Assembly (NCBI GenBank): GCA_934418055.1
Contig: CAKRWX010000196.1
Coordinates: 1 to 5,102 of the forward strand
Reading direction: 5' to 3'
DNA: 5,102 bases
From: an uncultured Lachnospiraceae bacterium
GTDB taxonomy: Bacteria > Bacillota > Clostridia > Lachnospirales > Lachnospiraceae
The position numbers and the translations under genes are program-made. This document shows, piece after piece, positions 1 through 5,102 of this stretch (the first letter of the stretch is position 1; the number at the start of each line of letters is the position of its first letter). The notes beneath the pieces are model-generated. The model saw only the letters and a list, made by a program, of their open reading frames with translations, was not told the DNA's origin and did not search any database.

Positions 1-994
1 GGACCCAGGCTGCCACGTAACAAATCCCCATGGCCATCACCGGCATCAGCACATAGAGAGCTGCTGCCACCCACTGATTTCCATAAAAAATCATGGCTGC
101 CACTTTATTCAAGAAACGCACCGGAATAAAATGCAGGGCATAGATGAAAAATGTCTGCCTCATCCACGGTCTTTCTGTTGGAAGCCAGTTTTCATTGACC
201 AAAAGCCATAAGCCGGACACTGCCATGGAATATTCCACCACGATTCCAGGAATAAACGCTCTGGTATGATAGGGAACGCCCGCACGGATACCGGCCCATA
301 CCAGGATCACACCAATGAGGCACCGCCGTTTCGTCCACGCGCCCTCGATGCAGGTTCTGCCATGAAGGGCTCCAAAAGCCCCCAGTCCATAATAAAACAG
401 GGCATCCAGATTTAATGCGGAAACTACTCCAACCTTCGGAAATGACACATGGAAGAAGATTCCGGCCATCACCAGGAACAGAAATCCCATGCCACGCCGG
501 ACACTTTTCATACCCTGGTAAATCACCGGAGCCAGAACCACCAGCAAGATCAGCTGGTACATAAACCAGAAGACCGGGTTATAATCATAGAAAAACAGCG
601 CCTCGATCATTTCCTTTAGGGAAAACTGGAGATCCGGCCGGTTAACGATATCCGCCACTGCCGGGATCCGGCTTCCAACCAGATATCCCACATAATAAAG
701 CAAGTTCCAGCACAGATACGGGATCAGAAGGGTCTGCATCCGCCGTTTCCATTTCCCTGTTAACTGATCAAAGGTAAAAAAACGGAAGAAAAGATAGCCC
801 GAAATCATAAAAAAGCAGGGGATACTGACTCCCATCACTGCCGGAAAGTGGACGTACTCCAGGCGTGACAGCCAGTGATTCATGCCATCTTTGCCCAAAA
901 ATAACTCAGCATTTCCAGCGTGGCTCCAGATCACCATGGCACAGCAGATGAACTGGAACCAGCCTACTTTATTTCGGAACTTCTTTTCTTCCAT
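1..994 (-). CDS. Acyltransferase family 3 membrane protein (C-terminus cut by window edge)
   Basis: Reading from the ATG at 994-992 gives an open frame of 331 codons that runs off the window without a stop, so the gene is partial at its 3' end. The product is a very hydrophobic polytopic membrane protein of the acyltransferase-3 (OafA/WecH-like) family. Visible hallmarks are the first membrane segment with the family histidine (VIWSHAGN, His25), the second segment FFMISGYLFF (61-70), the basic-then-hydrophobic stretch KRRMQTLLIPYLCWNLLYY (83-101), FWFMYQL near 142-148, and a late FFIYALH motif (282-288). Members move acetyl or other acyl groups onto cell-surface sugars or lipids; the acceptor here cannot be told. 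An AAGGAAG ribosome site at 1001-1007 supports the start. Family length is usually about 330-370 residues, so little is missing. It has its own 157-bp leader after the malic enzyme gene, and no functional link to that gene is evident. Confidence 0.88.
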   Translation of the reverse strand, partial: MEEKKFRNKVGWFQFICCAMVIWSHAGNAELFLGKDGMNHWLSRLEYVHFPAVMGVSIPCFFMISGYLFFRFFTFDQLTGKWKRRMQTLLIPYLCWNLLYYVGYLVGSRIPAVADIVNRPDLQFSLKEMIEALFFYDYNPVFWFMYQLILLVVLAPVIYQGMKSVRRGMGFLFLVMAGIFFHVSFPKVGVVSALNLDALFYYGLGAFGALHGRTCIEGAWTKRRCLIGVILVWAGIRAGVPYHTRAFIPGIVVEYSMAVSGLWLLVNENWLPTERPWMRQTFFIYALHFIPVRFLNKVAAMIFYGNQWVAAALYVLMPVMAMGICYVAAWV

Positions 995-1151
995 TCAAGT
1001 CTTCCTTAAATATACTTACTTTTATAGTAACTACTCAGTTTCTTCATAGTCACAAACAAAAACTTACTCCAAATCAGCTGCGCTGATGGATTATTTCCAG
1101 CAAAATGCATTCCGCTGGCGCACAAAAAAACGCTAACCTTGAAATCCACAA
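995..1151. other. Intergenic gap with two hairpins, malic enzyme to acyltransferase
   Basis: This 157-bp stretch has no gene. Two inverted repeats are visible: ATCAGC/GCTGAT (1073-1078 and 1082-1087, three-base loop), and an imperfect palindrome at 1097-1118 with CCAGC/GCTGG ends and an AATGCATT centre joined by G-T wobble pairs. Read on the minus strand, a run of seven T (complement of 1123-1129) comes before, not after, these hairpins, so neither is a standard intrinsic terminator for the malic enzyme transcript. I found no convincing -35/-10 pair for the acyltransferase gene. Confidence 0.6.
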
Positions 1152-2324
1152 TTACAGGCGGTTCAATCCATGAGCCTTTGCATCCTCTGCCACTGCATCA
1201 GCCACTGCCTGTACCACCTCTGGGTCAAATGCCTGCGGCAGGATGTACTGGGCATTTAACTGCTCTGGTTTTACCACGCTTGCGATGGCTTTTGCTGCTG
1301 CCATCTTCATGGACTCGGTGATATCGGTTGCCATCACAGCCAGCGCACCCTTGAAGATACCTGGGAATGCCAGTACGTTGTTGATCTGGTTCGGGAAATC
1401 GGAACGTCCGGTTCCAACCACTGCTGCACCTGCTGCCAGCGCCTCATCCGGCATAATCTCTGGAGTCGGGTTTGCCATTGGGAATACGATTGCGCCCTGG
1501 TTCATAGAACGGATCATATCCTGGGATACCAGATTTGGTCTGGACACACCGATAAATACATCTGCGCCCTTCATCACATCTGCTAACGTTCCCTGTTTCT
1601 TATCTTTATTGGTCACTTTCGCCATCTCTGCCTGTGCTGGATTTAACCAGTCAGCACCCTCATAGATGGCACCCTTGATGTCACACAGGATCACATTGCC
1701 AAAGCCTAACTGGATCAACATCTTAGCAATGGAGATACCAGCTGCGCCTGCGCCGTTGATGACGATCTCCAAGGTTCCCATTTCCTTGCCTACTACCTTG
1801 ATGGCATTTAATAATGCAGCGGAAACAACGATCGCAGTTCCGTGCTGGTCATCGTGGAATACCGGGATATCGCAGCGTTTCTTTAATTCTGCCTCAATCT
1901 CAAAACATCTTGGAGCGGAAATGTCCTCCAGGTTGATACCGCCAAAGCTCTTGGAAATCAATGCAACGGTGTCAATGATCACCTTTGGATCCTTGGAATC
2001 AATACAGATCGGGAATGCGTCAACACCTGCAAACTCTTTAAACAGAGCACATTTGCCCTCCATAACTGGCATTGCTGCCTCTGGACCGATATCACCAAGA
2101 CCTAAAACTGCAGTTCCATCCGTGATCACTGCTACCAGGTTCTGACGTCTGGTCAGTTCATATACTTTCATTGGATCCTTCGCAATCTCCAGACATGGCT
2201 CTGCAACACCTGGGGTATAAGCCAGAGATAACTGTTCCCGGTTCTTTACCGGTGTTCTGGAAATGACCTCGATTTTGCCTTTCCACTCATAATGTTTTGC
2301 CAGTGCTTCTTCTTTTAATGTCAT
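1152..2324 (-). CDS. Malic enzyme (malate oxidoreductase, decarboxylating), short bacterial type
   Basis: The 390-residue cytoplasmic enzyme converts malate to pyruvate and CO2 while reducing NAD(P). Family signatures appear in order: YTPGVAEPC with the catalytic Tyr36; TDGTAVLGLGDIGPEAAMPV (68-87) followed by MEGK with catalytic Lys91; the metal-binding ED pair of EDISAPR (Glu133, Asp134); FHDDQHGTA with Asp158/Asp159; the Rossmann loop NGAGAAG (190-196); ANPTPE (284-289); and GTGRSDFPNQINNVLAFPG near 304-322. All expected catalytic residues are present and the length fits the roughly 390-410-residue bacterial form (MaeB N-terminal part or YtsJ-like), with no phosphotransacetylase-like extension. 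Asp215 after the second Rossmann strand (LCDIKG) would be compatible with NAD, but cofactor choice cannot be settled by eye. The start is fixed by an AGGAGG site at 2333-2338. The gene lies 110 bp downstream of the sugar isomerase and may share its transcript. It would feed pyruvate and reducing power from C4 acids. Confidence 0.96.
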   Translation of the reverse strand: MTLKEEALAKHYEWKGKIEVISRTPVKNREQLSLAYTPGVAEPCLEIAKDPMKVYELTRRQNLVAVITDGTAVLGLGDIGPEAAMPVMEGKCALFKEFAGVDAFPICIDSKDPKVIIDTVALISKSFGGINLEDISAPRCFEIEAELKKRCDIPVFHDDQHGTAIVVSAALLNAIKVVGKEMGTLEIVINGAGAAGISIAKMLIQLGFGNVILCDIKGAIYEGADWLNPAQAEMAKVTNKDKKQGTLADVMKGADVFIGVSRPNLVSQDMIRSMNQGAIVFPMANPTPEIMPDEALAAGAAVVGTGRSDFPNQINNVLAFPGIFKGALAVMATDITESMKMAAAKAIASVVKPEQLNAQYILPQAFDPEVVQAVADAVAEDAKAHGLNRL

Positions 2325-2434
2325 GATTATATCCTCCTGATTTTTTCATCATACTTTCGTAACTGTCCAATACCTTCCGCGTTGCCGTCGGCACGAAAAA
2401 CGCGCAGACCGGTCAAACTGCTGCTCGCTTATTC
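2325..2434. other. Palindrome-rich gap upstream of the malic enzyme gene
   Basis: This 110-bp non-coding stretch lies between the sugar isomerase stop and the malic enzyme start. It contains the palindrome GACCGGTC at 2407-2414 and a two-level hairpin: GCGTT/AACGC arms at 2379-2383 and 2399-2403, enclosing GCCG-T-CGGC at 2384-2392. On the minus strand a weak GCAG/CTGC stem around the GACCGGTC palindrome is followed shortly by GCG and five T, which could be a poor terminator for the sugar isomerase transcript. A TATGAT box (complement of 2348-2353) lies near the malic enzyme start but has no good -35 partner, so a separate promoter is possible but unproven. Confidence 0.5.
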
Positions 2435-3274
2435 CTATACTGCATCATAAATCTTCTGCAGATACTCCACATCCTTATGATACCGCTCCGGAGTGGAATT
2501 TTCCAGAAGCATCGCAATGTATGGCTTATCCTTCTTTAAATTCTTCATCAATGTCTCATAATGAAGCAGTCCATCGCCTACATAGGCAAACTCCGGCTGA
2601 CCGTCCTTCATCACAAAATCCTTCACATGGATAGCGCTGATCCGGTCTCCGTAAAGACGGAAAGCCTTATTGATCACTTCATCCTGATCCAGGTAGTTGT
2701 CCGCGCTGATCAGGTTCACCGGATCTAAGATGGCTTCTACATTTGGTGAGTCGATATCTTCTAAGAACCGTCTCATAATCTCCGGGCAATATAAGGTGTG
2801 GTCATGAACCGCCTCGATTCCCACAGTCACGCCTAATTTCTCCGCTGCGGAGACAATTTCCCGCATACTCTTTAACAACAGCTGATAGCAGCCTTCCGTA
2901 TAAGTATAAGGAACCACTTTGAAATCCGCATCGTAACGACCAGTTTCCGTTCCCACCATATCAGCACCAATCACCTTCGCGTATTTCAGGTGCTCAATGA
3001 ACTTCTGGACTGCTTTCTGGCGCTCTTTCTCATCTGGATTCACCGGATTGATGTAGCAGCCTAAAACCGCCACGTGGATGTTTTTCTCTTCCAGTTTCTT
3101 CTTGATCATTCTGGCAAAGCCTGGGGAATAATGGCCATAATCAAAGCTGTAACCAGCAATGGACTTGCCCATGGCCAGCTGGATCTGGTCTACGTGATTG
3201 GCTGCCACCGTGTCAAATAACGTATCAATATCTGTTTTCGGACAGATATCATGGCATCTCATACCATAATTCAT
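2435..3274 (-). CDS. Sugar phosphate isomerase/epimerase-like TIM-barrel protein (xylose-isomerase-like)
   Basis: The 279-residue protein belongs to the AP-endonuclease-2/xylose-isomerase-like TIM-barrel superfamily, which includes IolE, IolI, hydroxypyruvate isomerase and ketose 3-epimerases. The four usual metal ligands are at the expected places: Glu154 in GIEAVHDHT, Asp184 in ILDPVNL, His216 in AIHVKDF and Glu258 in LLENSTPERY. Other conserved barrel elements are QIQLAMGK near 30-37, HVAVLGCYINPVNP (67-80), with Asn-Pro after the strand, and GADMVGTETG (103-112). Length fits the family (about 260-300). There is no signal peptide, so it is cytoplasmic. A divalent-metal aldose-ketose isomerase or epimerase, or a related dehydratase, is likely, but the substrate cannot be inferred; no inositol genes are in view, so I give no iol symbol. 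AGGAGG at 3282-3287 sets the start. The gene has its own leader after a strong hairpin, suggesting separate control from the aminotransferase pair upstream. Confidence 0.88.
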   Translation of the reverse strand: MNYGMRCHDICPKTDIDTLFDTVAANHVDQIQLAMGKSIAGYSFDYGHYSPGFARMIKKKLEEKNIHVAVLGCYINPVNPDEKERQKAVQKFIEHLKYAKVIGADMVGTETGRYDADFKVVPYTYTEGCYQLLLKSMREIVSAAEKLGVTVGIEAVHDHTLYCPEIMRRFLEDIDSPNVEAILDPVNLISADNYLDQDEVINKAFRLYGDRISAIHVKDFVMKDGQPEFAYVGDGLLHYETLMKNLKKDKPYIAMLLENSTPERYHKDVEYLQKIYDAV

Positions 3275-3322
3275 GATTTTTCCTCCTGAATTGAATTAGA
3301 ATAAATTCCTATTGATGGAATC

Positions 3323-3386
3323 CAATATAAAAAAAGATGGTACTCTGACACAAACTACTGTCATTATACCATCTTTTTTTATATTG
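3323..3386. terminator. 20-bp perfect stem with T/A tracts, probable bidirectional intrinsic terminator
   Basis: Bases 3323-3342 and 3367-3386 are exact reverse complements of each other. Each arm carries a GATGGTA/TACCATC core joined to a seven-A or seven-T run, so either strand gives a stem followed by at least seven T. Inside the 24-base loop a second stem, TGACA (3346-3350) with TGTCA (3359-3363), can stack on top. On the minus strand it lies after the amidohydrolase-aminotransferase pair and before the sugar isomerase, so its likely job is to end the upstream transcript. The perfect pairing through the A/T tracts is longer than a minimal terminator needs. Confidence 0.82.
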
Positions 3387-3390
3387 TGGA
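3363..3390 (-). promoter_or_regulatory. Candidate sigma-A promoter for the sugar isomerase gene, overlapping the terminator
   Basis: On the minus strand a perfect TATAAT (complement of 3363-3368) is preceded by a 16-base spacer and TCCACA (complement of 3385-3390), which matches the TTGACA consensus at four of six positions. The predicted start near 3356 would leave a leader of about 80 bases before the ATG at 3274. The -10 box sits at the loop edge of the terminator stem and the -35 box abuts its outer end. A transcript begun here lacks the 5' arm of the stem and should not be stopped by it. The weak -35 keeps this a candidate. Confidence 0.45.
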
Positions 3391-3414
3391 ACTATTTGTT
3401 ACTGCATCTTAGTA

Positions 3415-3438
3415 GGAATTTTCTGAACTGAAAATTCC
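3415..3438. repeat. 9-bp perfect inverted repeat, six-base loop
   Basis: GGAATTTTC (3415-3423) and GAAAATTCC (3430-3438) are exact reverse complements around TGAACT. On the minus strand the right side runs on with a few T but there is no clean T-tract directly after the stem. It is the second of four consecutive hairpins between the aminotransferase and sugar isomerase genes. Confidence 0.7.
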
Positions 3439-3460
3439 GTACCATACAGCAGCGACCGCA

Positions 3461-3498
3461 GATTTTGCCGATTCGGAATGCGAAGCATCGGCAAAATC
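3461..3498. repeat. 12-bp perfect inverted repeat with inner extension
   Basis: GATTTTGCCGAT (3461-3472) and ATCGGCAAAATC (3487-3498) are exact reverse complements. An inner TCG/CGA pair (3473-3475 and 3481-3483) extends the helix past a three-base bulge, leaving a five-base loop. No T-tract follows on either strand, so this is not a standard intrinsic terminator. It may be a transcript-stabilising 3' structure, or part of a REP- or MITE-like dispersed element. Confidence 0.7.
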
Positions 3499-3503
3499 CG
3501 TTG

Positions 3504-3526
3504 CAGTTCGTGCAACGCACGAACTG
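3504..3526. repeat. 10-bp perfect inverted repeat, three-base loop, just after the aminotransferase stop
   Basis: CAGTTCGTGC (3504-3513) and GCACGAACTG (3517-3526) are exact reverse complements around AAC. On the plus strand it could extend by a G-U pair and two T-A pairs. It begins six bases beyond the TAG stop of the aminotransferase gene on the minus strand and would form a compact hairpin in that 3' untranslated region. It is not followed by T residues. Confidence 0.7.
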
Positions 3527-3532
3527 TAAGAA

Positions 3533-4684
3533 CTACTTTACATAAGCCTTTTTTATTCTTTCTAAAGCATAATTCAGTTCCCGCTTCGGCATACCGATCT
3601 GAAGCCGCAGAAAACCTCTTCCTTCTTCTCCGTACTTGCTTCCCAGATCCGGCTCTACACCTGCTTTCTGGAACCAGGCGTAAACTTCTTCTTCGGTTCC
3701 CATTTCCCGGAAATCCGCCCACAGTAAGGTACCTGCGCGGTGGCGGCAGAAATGGACTTTCGGGAAGTTCTCTGCAAAGAAATCACGGACGATCTTCTCA
3801 TTTTCCCCGGAAAATTCCATCAGGGCATCGATCCACTCTTTGCCCTCCTTGGTGTATCCGCCCAGAAGAGCCGCTCTCATAAATGGGCTTAAGCTGCCGT
3901 AGTGATCGCTGTTGCGTTGGGTAATATAGGCGCCTCGGATGGTGTCATCCGGGATAATGATGTTGGCATGGCTGGTACCAGTAAAGTTAAAAGACTTTCC
4001 AAGGCTGGTGCAGACAATGCAGTTGTGCTCTGCATCAGAAAGAGCTCCATAAGGAACCATCAGCCCCTCTTCCCACACATGCTCGGCGTAGATCTCATCC
4101 ACGACCACCAGCACGTGGTATTTGGCTGCCAGACGGGCCACCCGCTCTAAATCCTTCTTCTCCCACACATCCATCGTTGGGTTGTGTGGATTGCATAACA
4201 GCATCAGCTTATTTTCCGGTCTGCTCATTTTCTCTTCCAGATCCACAAAATCCATTTCCCAGTGATCACCCTTGTATACCAATGGGTTATTCACCAGATT
4301 ACGTCCGCAGCGGTCAATGGCTCTGGCATATAATAAATACACCGGCGGCTGGATGATGATGCCGTCTCCCGGATCGGTAAATGCGCGGATAGAAGTACAC
4401 ATCGCCTGTAAAATACCATAGGATGGCACGATCCAGTCTTTGCGTACATTCCATTCCCGAACTGTTTTCATCCAGTTTACGGTTGCGTCTATATATTTTT
4501 TCTCATCTGACGGAGTCCAGCCAAACAGCCCCGTCTCTGATAAGCCTTTTAATGCCCGGATCACAGACGGAGCAGTCTTTACGTGAAGCTGTGCCCCTGC
4601 CATCATGGTGTGTTCCATGGAAAAATCCGTTCCGAACCCATAATCAATGGAATCCGCAATGGTCTCAAAATCAAACTTATTCAT
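3533..4684 (-). CDS. MalY/PatB-type PLP-dependent aminotransferase or C-S lyase (fold type I), divergent
   Basis: The 383-residue cytoplasmic protein has the fold-type-I PLP layout of the MalY/PatB (cystathionine beta-lyase-like) group of class I/II aminotransferases. Visible are PSYGILQAM (87-95), DPGDGIIIQPPVY (104-116), CNPHNPT (164-170) with the cofactor-contacting Asn168, VVVDEIYAE (193-201) with Asp196 and Tyr199, the probable PLP lysine Lys230 in SLGKSFNF, and Arg360 in FLRLQIG for the substrate carboxylate. Length matches the family (about 380-400). Several signatures are altered: the WVADMDF motif near the N-terminus is AGAQLHV (29-35), NPHNPxG has Met171 in place of Gly, and SKTFN is GKSFN. 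It may therefore be a distinct subfamily; transamination, beta-elimination or racemisation cannot be told apart by eye. The start overlaps the upstream amidohydrolase stop by ATGA, with a GGAAGGA-like ribosome site just before it, indicating translational coupling. Transcription probably ends at the hairpin at 3323-3386. Confidence 0.9.
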   Translation of the reverse strand: MNKFDFETIADSIDYGFGTDFSMEHTMMAGAQLHVKTAPSVIRALKGLSETGLFGWTPSDEKKYIDATVNWMKTVREWNVRKDWIVPSYGILQAMCTSIRAFTDPGDGIIIQPPVYLLYARAIDRCGRNLVNNPLVYKGDHWEMDFVDLEEKMSRPENKLMLLCNPHNPTMDVWEKKDLERVARLAAKYHVLVVVDEIYAEHVWEEGLMVPYGALSDAEHNCIVCTSLGKSFNFTGTSHANIIIPDDTIRGAYITQRNSDHYGSLSPFMRAALLGGYTKEGKEWIDALMEFSGENEKIVRDFFAENFPKVHFCRHRAGTLLWADFREMGTEEEVYAWFQKAGVEPDLGSKYGEEGRGFLRLQIGMPKRELNYALERIKKAYVK

Positions 4685-5102
4685 ACTTCATTTCCTTCCG
4701 TTTTCTGCCACTGTGCAGCTTGTAAAATCTGTCCCTGGTTCACATGAGTATGTATGCCGTGGTCCACAGCGATCTCCCCGCCGACCAGCACATAATCCAG
4801 TCCCTGTGGAGCATGTCTCGGATCCGCCAGATTCTCTTTCGGGTCAAAATGTTCCAGATCAATCACCAGTAGATCCGCAGCCAGACCTTCCTTTACCAGT
4901 CCCCGGTCACAAAGTCCCAGCTCTTTCGCCGCATTGCCGGTCAGTTTCCGGACGGTCACTTCCACCGGAACCTGTTTTTCCCGCTCTGTCTGGAAAAATA
5001 CGGTCATTCCCTCGTAAGTTGCCGGAGAACCGCACTCCAGCGGCATATCCCCCTCTGAAAGAGCTGCATCATAACGAAAGGTCCAGGTATCCAGCCCGAT
5101 GG
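4681..5102 (-). CDS. N-acyl-D-amino-acid deacylase-like amidohydrolase, C-terminal fragment
   Basis: The frame is open to the window edge, giving the last 139 residues (first whole codon at 5100-5098); the N-terminal part and start codon lie outside. The sequence matches the C-terminal pattern of amidohydrolase-family-3 D-aminoacylases: an Asp near the fragment start (IGLDTWTF, codon 5091-5089) that probably equals the metal-site or catalytic aspartate, then VTVRKLTGNAAKELGL, DRGLVKEGLAADLLVIDLEHF, and the closing strands DYVLVGGEIAVDHGIHT. Such enzymes are cytoplasmic zinc hydrolases that remove the acyl group from N-acyl-D-amino acids, though related members act on other cyclic or N-substituted amides. 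The stop overlaps the next gene's ATG (ATGA, 4681-4684), so it is the upstream member of a two-gene unit with the PLP enzyme. That pairing fits release of a free amino acid followed by its PLP-dependent breakdown, which is an inference. An internal ATG at 5046 is not the true start, because homology continues upstream of it. Confidence 0.87.
   Translation of the reverse strand, partial: IGLDTWTFRYDAALSEGDMPLECGSPATYEGMTVFFQTEREKQVPVEVTVRKLTGNAAKELGLCDRGLVKEGLAADLLVIDLEHFDPKENLADPRHAPQGLDYVLVGGEIAVDHGIHTHVNQGQILQAAQWQKTEGNEV

Noticed and set aside
1015..1065. Possible promoter for the acyltransferase gene (minus-strand TTGTGA with TACTAT or TATAAA)
   Set aside because: The spacing for TTGTGA to TACTAT is about 20 bases, and no good -35 lies at 16-18 bases from either -10 candidate.
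1243..2145. Two abutting plus-strand open frames of 140 and 159 codons opposite the malic enzyme gene
   Set aside because: They lie wholly antisense to a complete malic enzyme with all catalytic motifs, lack ribosome sites, and their translations show no recognisable domain; they are shadows of the coding strand.
2348..2370. Possible promoter for malic enzyme (TTGGAC and TATGAT on the minus strand)
   Set aside because: TATGAT is a good -10 box, but TTGGAC is only about 11 bases upstream, too close to act as its -35; nothing suitable lies at 17 bases.
2435..3274. Naming the sugar isomerase as iolE or iolI
   Set aside because: The metal ligands fit the whole superfamily, and no other inositol catabolism gene is in the window, so a specific symbol is not supported.
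3399..3882. Open frames at 3399-3722 (minus) and 3478-3882 (plus) that cross the hairpin cluster and the aminotransferase 3' end
   Set aside because: Their translations are rich in Arg, Cys and Ser, read through palindromic DNA and overlap a well-supported gene in another frame; no ribosome site is seen.
1..5102. CRISPR array, tRNA, rRNA, insertion sequence or phage genes
   Set aside because: No regularly spaced direct repeats, no tRNA-like cloverleaf, no transposase or integrase motifs seen on either strand.

Overview
The window looks like a piece of chromosome from a Gram-positive gut-type anaerobe of the Bacillota, most plausibly a Lachnospiraceae/Clostridia member. This rests on strong AGGAGG-type ribosome sites, roughly balanced base composition, the protein families present, and hairpin-rich intergenic DNA. 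The assignment is an inference from style, not a sequence match. All five genes lie on the minus strand, so transcription runs from high to low coordinates. No rRNA, tRNA, CRISPR array, transposase or phage gene is visible.

In transcription order: (1) 5102-4681 is the C-terminal part of an N-acyl-D-amino-acid deacylase-like amidohydrolase, cut by the window edge. (2) 4684-3533 is a divergent MalY/PatB-type PLP enzyme that overlaps the amidohydrolase by four bases (ATGA), so the two are almost certainly co-expressed. (3) 3532-3275 is a 258-bp gap holding four inverted repeats in a row. The last is a 20-bp perfect terminator-like stem with a TATAAT box of a possible new promoter in its loop. 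(4) 3274-2435 is a xylose-isomerase-like TIM-barrel sugar isomerase/epimerase with its metal ligands intact. (5) 2434-2325 is a 110-bp gap with palindromes. (6) 2324-1152 is a complete malic enzyme of the short bacterial type. (7) 1151-995 is a 157-bp gap with two hairpins. (8) 994-1 is an acyltransferase-3 family integral membrane protein missing only its extreme C-terminus.

Functionally, the amidohydrolase and PLP enzyme could act in sequence: release of an amino acid from an N-acylated (probably D-) form, then a PLP-dependent step on the free amino acid. The sugar isomerase and malic enzyme are central or peripheral carbon metabolism, and the acyltransferase probably modifies a surface glycan or lipid. 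I see no single pathway joining all five genes and no clear new defence or mobile system. The most unusual material is the structured non-coding DNA between the PLP enzyme and the sugar isomerase, and the altered signature motifs of the PLP enzyme.
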